Source: Fimbriimonadaceae bacterium
GTDB taxonomy: Bacteria > Armatimonadota > Fimbriimonadia > Fimbriimonadales > Fimbriimonadaceae
DNA length: 8,689 bases
Assembly: GCA_014380605.1 (NCBI GenBank)
Contig: JACMJO010000438.1
Span: 1 to 8,689, forward strand
Reading direction: 5' to 3'
The notes below the pieces were generated by a model. The model did no database searches. It was not told the DNA's origin and was given only the letters and a program-made list of their open reading frames with translations. Positions 5,235 to 8,689 of this stretch are shown here, one piece after another. The position numbers were made by a program, and so were the translations under genes. Positions within the stretch are counted from its first letter, which is position 1; each line of letters starts with the position of its first letter.

Positions 5235-7042
5235 CCGAACGCGAAGCGCTGGATGCGGGCGTTGGCTTTCGGCAGAACTCCTGGAAGGCGTTCTTGTTCG
5301 TTCTCCAGTTCCTGCGGCCCCAATTGCGTCGACTGTTGCTGGTCTGCCTGATCGATATCTCGATCGTTCTCCTCAACCTGTCCGCTCCGTGGTTCGGAAA
5401 GACCCTGCTCGATCAAGCCTTCCCTCAGAGGGATTGGGGCGCGGTCTGGGTGATTGCGGCGAGCGTTGCGGGGATTCTGCTTCTGGCTCAAATCCTTACG
5501 GGTACCAGGACCTTCCTGTACAACACGACGGAGCAGCTCCTACAGCTTCAGTTGCGTGAGAAGATGTACTCCCATCTCCAAACCTTGTCGTTGGAGACGA
5601 TCGAGTCGCTCCCGGTGGGACAACAGCAGTTCCGAATCTCAACGGACTCGGATCGCATTGCCCACATGCTGGTCAGGATTCTTCCAACCCTCACGATGCT
5701 GGTTGAATTCGCACTGATCCTCTCCACGGCCATCTATGTCGATCCCATCTTGACCGGGGTCGTGATGCTATTCCTGATTCCGTGGACGTTCTTGTTTATC
5801 TGGGTCACGACCTATGGCCGGACCTTGGATCGGCGACGGTTGCGACTCTGTGAGTTGCGAGATGCGGGGATATTGCAGGCGGCGGCTTCTTTTTCGGCAA
5901 TCAAGAGCCTGGGACGAAATCGGCGCGAAGTGCGTCGCAATGGCAAAACGAGCGTGGCTTTGCAACGGGTAGCGGCGCAAGGCTATCTGATTCTGGTCGG
6001 GTTCGAGTTTGTCACCCAACGGCTTATCCCATTCCTGAAGACCACCACGATCTACCTCTACTTAGCAAGAAAGGTCGTGCTTGGGCAGATGACCCTGGGC
6101 ACGACCGTGCCCATGATCGCGTACCTTGGACGGCTTACCTATCCGATCGAGCGAATCGTGAACTTCGGTTGCTGGATTTGGCAGACCATGGTCTCCGCCG
6201 AGCGAATGATGCAGATCATGCAGACCAGGCCGGCCATTCAAGATGTGCCAAACGCGCCGAAGCTGGAAAAGGTCGAAGGGAACCTCAACTTCGAGAAGGC
6301 CTCCTTTGATCGGCCCGGCTTGGGTCGTGTTCTGCATGAGGTCGATCTAGAACTAAAGCCAAACCGTCTAGTGGCGATCGTCGGTCCCAGTGGAGCGGGC
6401 AATAGCACGATCATGGGACTCGCGCTTCGCCTTCTGGACCCTGTCGAGGGAATTGTCTCGATAGACGGCCATGATCTGAGGAGCATCGACCGGACCAGCT
6501 ACCTCCGACACTGCGGAACAGTAGTGCAGGACACTTTCCTGTTCGGTGGAAGCGTTGCGGACAACCTGCGGGTCGCCAAGCCGGATGCAACCTCCGAGGA
6601 GATGCTGCAAGTTGTGGAGGAAGTGGAACTGACCGAATGGCTGAACGGACTTCCCAATGGACTCGATGAGGATTTGGAAGGTGGGCAGGCCCTGTCCGCC
6701 GGTCAGAAGCAAAGGATGGGAATTGCCCGAGCCCTTCTTGCCAACGCAAACATTCTGTTTCTGGATGAGCCGACTTCCGCTTTGGATGCGGAAACTGAGC
6801 GAGAGGTGATGGCAACCATCCGCCTTGCCGCCAAGAACCGGTCAACGCTGCTCGTGACTCACCGACTGGACACCGTTAAGGACGCAGACGAGATCATCGT
6901 CTTGGATGCTGGGCGGGTTGTCCAACGCGGGACTCATGACGAATTGATCGGCAAGCAGGGTTTGTATGCCACTTTGCAAGGGCTCTACCGCACTCGGTCC
7001 GAGACTGAACCCAAGGTGCTTGAAGGAGCAACTATTTCGTGA
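5231..7042 (+). CDS. ABC exporter half-transporter with degenerate Walker A (subunit 2)
   Basis: This 603-residue protein has the same layout: six hydrophobic segments within about residues 34-310, then the ATPase domain. Walker A reads GPSGAGNST (385-393), so the conserved lysine is N391 (codon AAT at 6401-6403). The A-loop aromatic is replaced (R361 at that place), and the signature is LSAGQ (488-492). Q433, Walker B ILFLDE with E513, D-loop SALD and H544 are intact. The frame is otherwise undamaged, so this is not an obvious pseudogene. In the expected heterodimer, the site built from this Walker A and the partner's signature would bind ATP poorly, while the site built from the partner's Walker A would do most hydrolysis. 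The ATG overlaps the previous TGA (ATGA at 5231-5234), with AGAGG at 5219-5223 as ribosome site. The next gene overlaps it in turn. Confidence 0.92.
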   Translation: MTEREALDAGVGFRQNSWKAFLFVLQFLRPQLRRLLLVCLIDISIVLLNLSAPWFGKTLLDQAFPQRDWGAVWVIAASVAGILLLAQILTGTRTFLYNTTEQLLQLQLREKMYSHLQTLSLETIESLPVGQQQFRISTDSDRIAHMLVRILPTLTMLVEFALILSTAIYVDPILTGVVMLFLIPWTFLFIWVTTYGRTLDRRRLRLCELRDAGILQAAASFSAIKSLGRNRREVRRNGKTSVALQRVAAQGYLILVGFEFVTQRLIPFLKTTTIYLYLARKVVLGQMTLGTTVPMIAYLGRLTYPIERIVNFGCWIWQTMVSAERMMQIMQTRPAIQDVPNAPKLEKVEGNLNFEKASFDRPGLGRVLHEVDLELKPNRLVAIVGPSGAGNSTIMGLALRLLDPVEGIVSIDGHDLRSIDRTSYLRHCGTVVQDTFLFGGSVADNLRVAKPDATSEEMLQVVEEVELTEWLNGLPNGLDEDLEGGQALSAGQKQRMGIARALLANANILFLDEPTSALDAETEREVMATIRLAAKNRSTLLVTHRLDTVKDADEIIVLDAGRVVQRGTHDELIGKQGLYATLQGLYRTRSETEPKVLEGATIS

Positions 7043-8283
7043 AGCAAGTATTTCAGCCCGATTGGCGAACCCAAAACCGGGTCAAGCGTCGGATCTACTC
7101 CAAGTACATGGGATGGCTGGAGAAGTTCGGCTACTTGGTCGTCCTTGGCGTGCTGGGGGCATTCGTCTTCGCCTTCAACTACCGGGTGGACGACGTGGTG
7201 AAAGCGGACGGGGTGAAGCTGGAACCTGCGGCCACCGCCATTCAATACAGAGAGCCAATCCTTGTCGCTAAGGTTTTGGTGGACGACTTTGCCGAGGTTC
7301 GGAAGGGGCAGCCACTCATGGAGATCGTGCAAGGCGAAGTCGCCATCCTGAAGTATCAAAGTTGGGCCAAGTTGGATGACCTGCGCAAGGTTGTTGGCTC
7401 TACGCCGGAGATCGATCGATTGGGCGCTCAATATACCAAGCCGAAAGTTGAAGTGGTTGCGTCGCCCATCGCCGGGACTTTCCGACTGGATTTCACAGGA
7501 GCCGAAGCAGAGGCGGACACGGTACTAGCGCGAGTAGTGGACTATAACGATCTTCGCCTCACCGCAAGTCTCGATGGGCAAACGGTGCCACAGGCTTCGG
7601 TTGGCCAATACGCCCGGGTCACGGCAATTAACATTGGCTCGGCCGATAAAACGATTTTTCGAGGAAGTTCACCGTCGGGACCGGCGTTAAGCGGCCAACT
7701 CATCGGAGCGCGAGCTAGGGGAATCTTGGAGGAAGGACTCAAAGGCGCCTCAATCCAACTTCGTGACGATGTCCCCTTAGAAATCAGCGATGTCGGTGAA
7801 CTGCAAGTGGATGCTCGCATTGACCGCTCCCCGACCTCTGGCGAAGCCAAAGCAATCTCCCTCGATCCTCCGGCGAACTACGTTTTGCGCGCCCAGGTGA
7901 TCGAGGGCACTCCTTCAGCGGTCGTTCAGATCGCCGATTTGCCCCCCGATCTACAGGAGCGGGTGAGAGCATCGATCAAGGAAGCTATCCAAAACCGAGT
8001 CATCCAAGACTTGGACGGATCGCTCGCCAAGCTGGTAGATGCCAAAGACGTGAGGCTGGTCGTGAAGCTCAACGCAAAGGGGAGGGCCAAGGACTCAGCA
8101 CTGAAGCTTCAGGGCACCATGATCTCGCGCAAGTTCGACGCCAAGCTCAAAGTCGAATCTCCACCTCCATTTTTGGTCCAAGCGGTCAGAGAAGCTGATC
8201 GAAGCGGCTCCTTCGTCACTTCCCGGGTCGAACTCGTTACTGGCAACCGTCCTATCGCTTTCATTCTCCTTAAGAAGTCATGA
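7039..8283 (+). CDS. HlyD-like membrane fusion (periplasmic adaptor) protein, short form
   Basis: This 414-residue protein starts at GTG 7039, overlapping the preceding TGA by 4 nt, with AAGGAG at 7023-7028. A cytoplasmic basic N-terminus (to about residue 30) precedes one transmembrane helix (GYLVVLGVLGAFVFAF, 31-46). Two half-lipoyl segments follow: about 54-96 (VKADGVKLEP to GQPLMEI) and about 138-170 (VASPIAGTF to VDYNDL). A beta-barrel strand set comes next (LRLTASLDGQ, VGQYARVTAI). The lipoyl halves are joined by only about 40 residues, so the long alpha-helical coiled-coil hairpin of HlyD/AcrA proteins is missing. The C-terminal half (about 240-414) has a helical stretch (LPPDLQERVRASIKEAIQNR) and unfamiliar beta-rich sequence. 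It should link the ABC pair to the outside of the inner membrane. Family placement is good; C-terminal function is unknown. Confidence 0.82.
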   Translation: MKQVFQPDWRTQNRVKRRIYSKYMGWLEKFGYLVVLGVLGAFVFAFNYRVDDVVKADGVKLEPAATAIQYREPILVAKVLVDDFAEVRKGQPLMEIVQGEVAILKYQSWAKLDDLRKVVGSTPEIDRLGAQYTKPKVEVVASPIAGTFRLDFTGAEAEADTVLARVVDYNDLRLTASLDGQTVPQASVGQYARVTAINIGSADKTIFRGSSPSGPALSGQLIGARARGILEEGLKGASIQLRDDVPLEISDVGELQVDARIDRSPTSGEAKAISLDPPANYVLRAQVIEGTPSAVVQIADLPPDLQERVRASIKEAIQNRVIQDLDGSLAKLVDAKDVRLVVKLNAKGRAKDSALKLQGTMISRKFDAKLKVESPPPFLVQAVREADRSGSFVTSRVELVTGNRPIAFILLKKS

Positions 8284-8689
8284 TCTCACGTCCTGAATCC
8301 GCCGTTATCGAATCTTCGCGAGAACGCCTCGACGCTCGCCACCCCGAATACTTGGAAAGGGTCTATGCAGGCGTTCTTGGCAAGCTGATCGGCGTTTACC
8401 TGGGGCGGCCCGTCGAGAACTGGTCCTATGACAGGATTCAGGAAGAGATCGGCACCATCGACTACTACATCCATGAGCAGCGGGGTCGACAATTGATCGT
8501 CACAGACGACGATATCTCCGGCACTTTCACGTTCTTTCGAGCCCTGGAAGACTACGGTTTCAACCCCAATCTCACATCAGAGCAGATCGGCCAAACTTGG
8601 CTGAACTACCTTATTGAAAAGACGACCATTCTTTGGTGGGGCGGGATGGGTAACTCCACCGAGCACACCGCCTACCTCCGCCTCAAGGC
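8280..8689 (+). CDS. ADP-ribosylglycohydrolase-family protein (N-terminal part, runs off the window)
   Basis: The ATG at 8280 overlaps the previous TGA (ATGA). The frame is open to the window end, giving 136 residues. The stretch YAGVLGKLIGVYLGRPVENW (residues 29-48) is the family's first helix, with its Gly-rich GxxLGKxIG pattern. VTDDDISGTFTF (74-85) carries the acidic TDD metal-binding motif; in known members a dinuclear Mg or Mn centre held by such aspartates hydrolyses N- or O-ADP-ribosyl bonds. Some relatives act on other nucleoside or sugar derivatives, so the substrate is open. It has no signal peptide and is probably cytoplasmic. The 4-nt overlap places it in the exporter operon, an unusual partner for an ABC-HlyD set. 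The rest of the catalytic residues lie beyond the edge. Confidence 0.85.
   Translation, partial: MISRPESAVIESSRERLDARHPEYLERVYAGVLGKLIGVYLGRPVENWSYDRIQEEIGTIDYYIHEQRGRQLIVTDDDISGTFTFFRALEDYGFNPNLTSEQIGQTWLNYLIEKTTILWWGGMGNSTEHTAYLRLK

Noticed and set aside
6411..6845. 144-residue - strand open frame inside ABC subunit 2
   Set aside because: It lies wholly within a well-supported coding region and shows no family motif.

Overview
The window looks like chromosomal DNA of a member of the Armatimonadota, most likely a Fimbriimonas-like lineage. This is inferred from a single diagnostic gene pair. One gene encodes a DUF1559-like pseudopilin with an FTLIELLVVIAIIAILAAIL-type leader and a C-terminal H-X9-DG motif. 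The other, directly downstream, encodes a small single-helix protein starting MKKEISP. This pair recurs in that phylum. All supported genes are on the + strand and packing is dense; no tRNA, rRNA, CRISPR array or insertion sequence was seen.

Region 1 (1-1010) is a compact three-gene run: the C-terminal end of a beta-barrel-like protein, a 76-residue thioredoxin/glutaredoxin-like protein with a CxxC motif, and a secreted protein of unknown function. The last gene is the most unusual item. A signal peptide starting at 384 runs in one frame into a UGA at 471-473, and the same frame then stays open to 1010. The UGA is the fourth position of a Cys-Pro-Leu-x motif (CxxU). It is followed, after 21 nt, by the loop of a 9-bp hairpin, as expected of a bacterial SECIS element. 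It is either a new selenoprotein candidate or a Cys codon (TGC/TGT) mutated to stop.

Region 2 (1011-3276) opens with a good sigma-70-type promoter followed by two matching 14-bp palindromes spaced exactly 22 bp. These precede a LacI-family repressor and are almost certainly its own operators. The pseudopilin and small membrane protein follow on the same strand, and a 30-bp perfect palindrome closes the unit as a probable terminator.

Region 3 (3297-8689, continuing off the edge) is an operon whose genes all overlap by 4 nt: two half-size ABC exporter subunits, an HlyD-like membrane fusion protein, and the start of an ADP-ribosylglycohydrolase-family protein. The two ABC subunits are asymmetric. 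The first has intact ATPase motifs but a ~39-residue insertion between transmembrane helices 2 and 3. The second has lost the Walker A lysine (GPSGAGNS) and the A-loop aromatic, and has an altered LSAGQ signature, although its Walker B glutamate and H-loop histidine remain. The likely product is a heterodimeric exporter with one degenerate nucleotide site, coupled to a fusion protein that lacks the usual coiled-coil hairpin. Its substrate cannot be read from the sequence.
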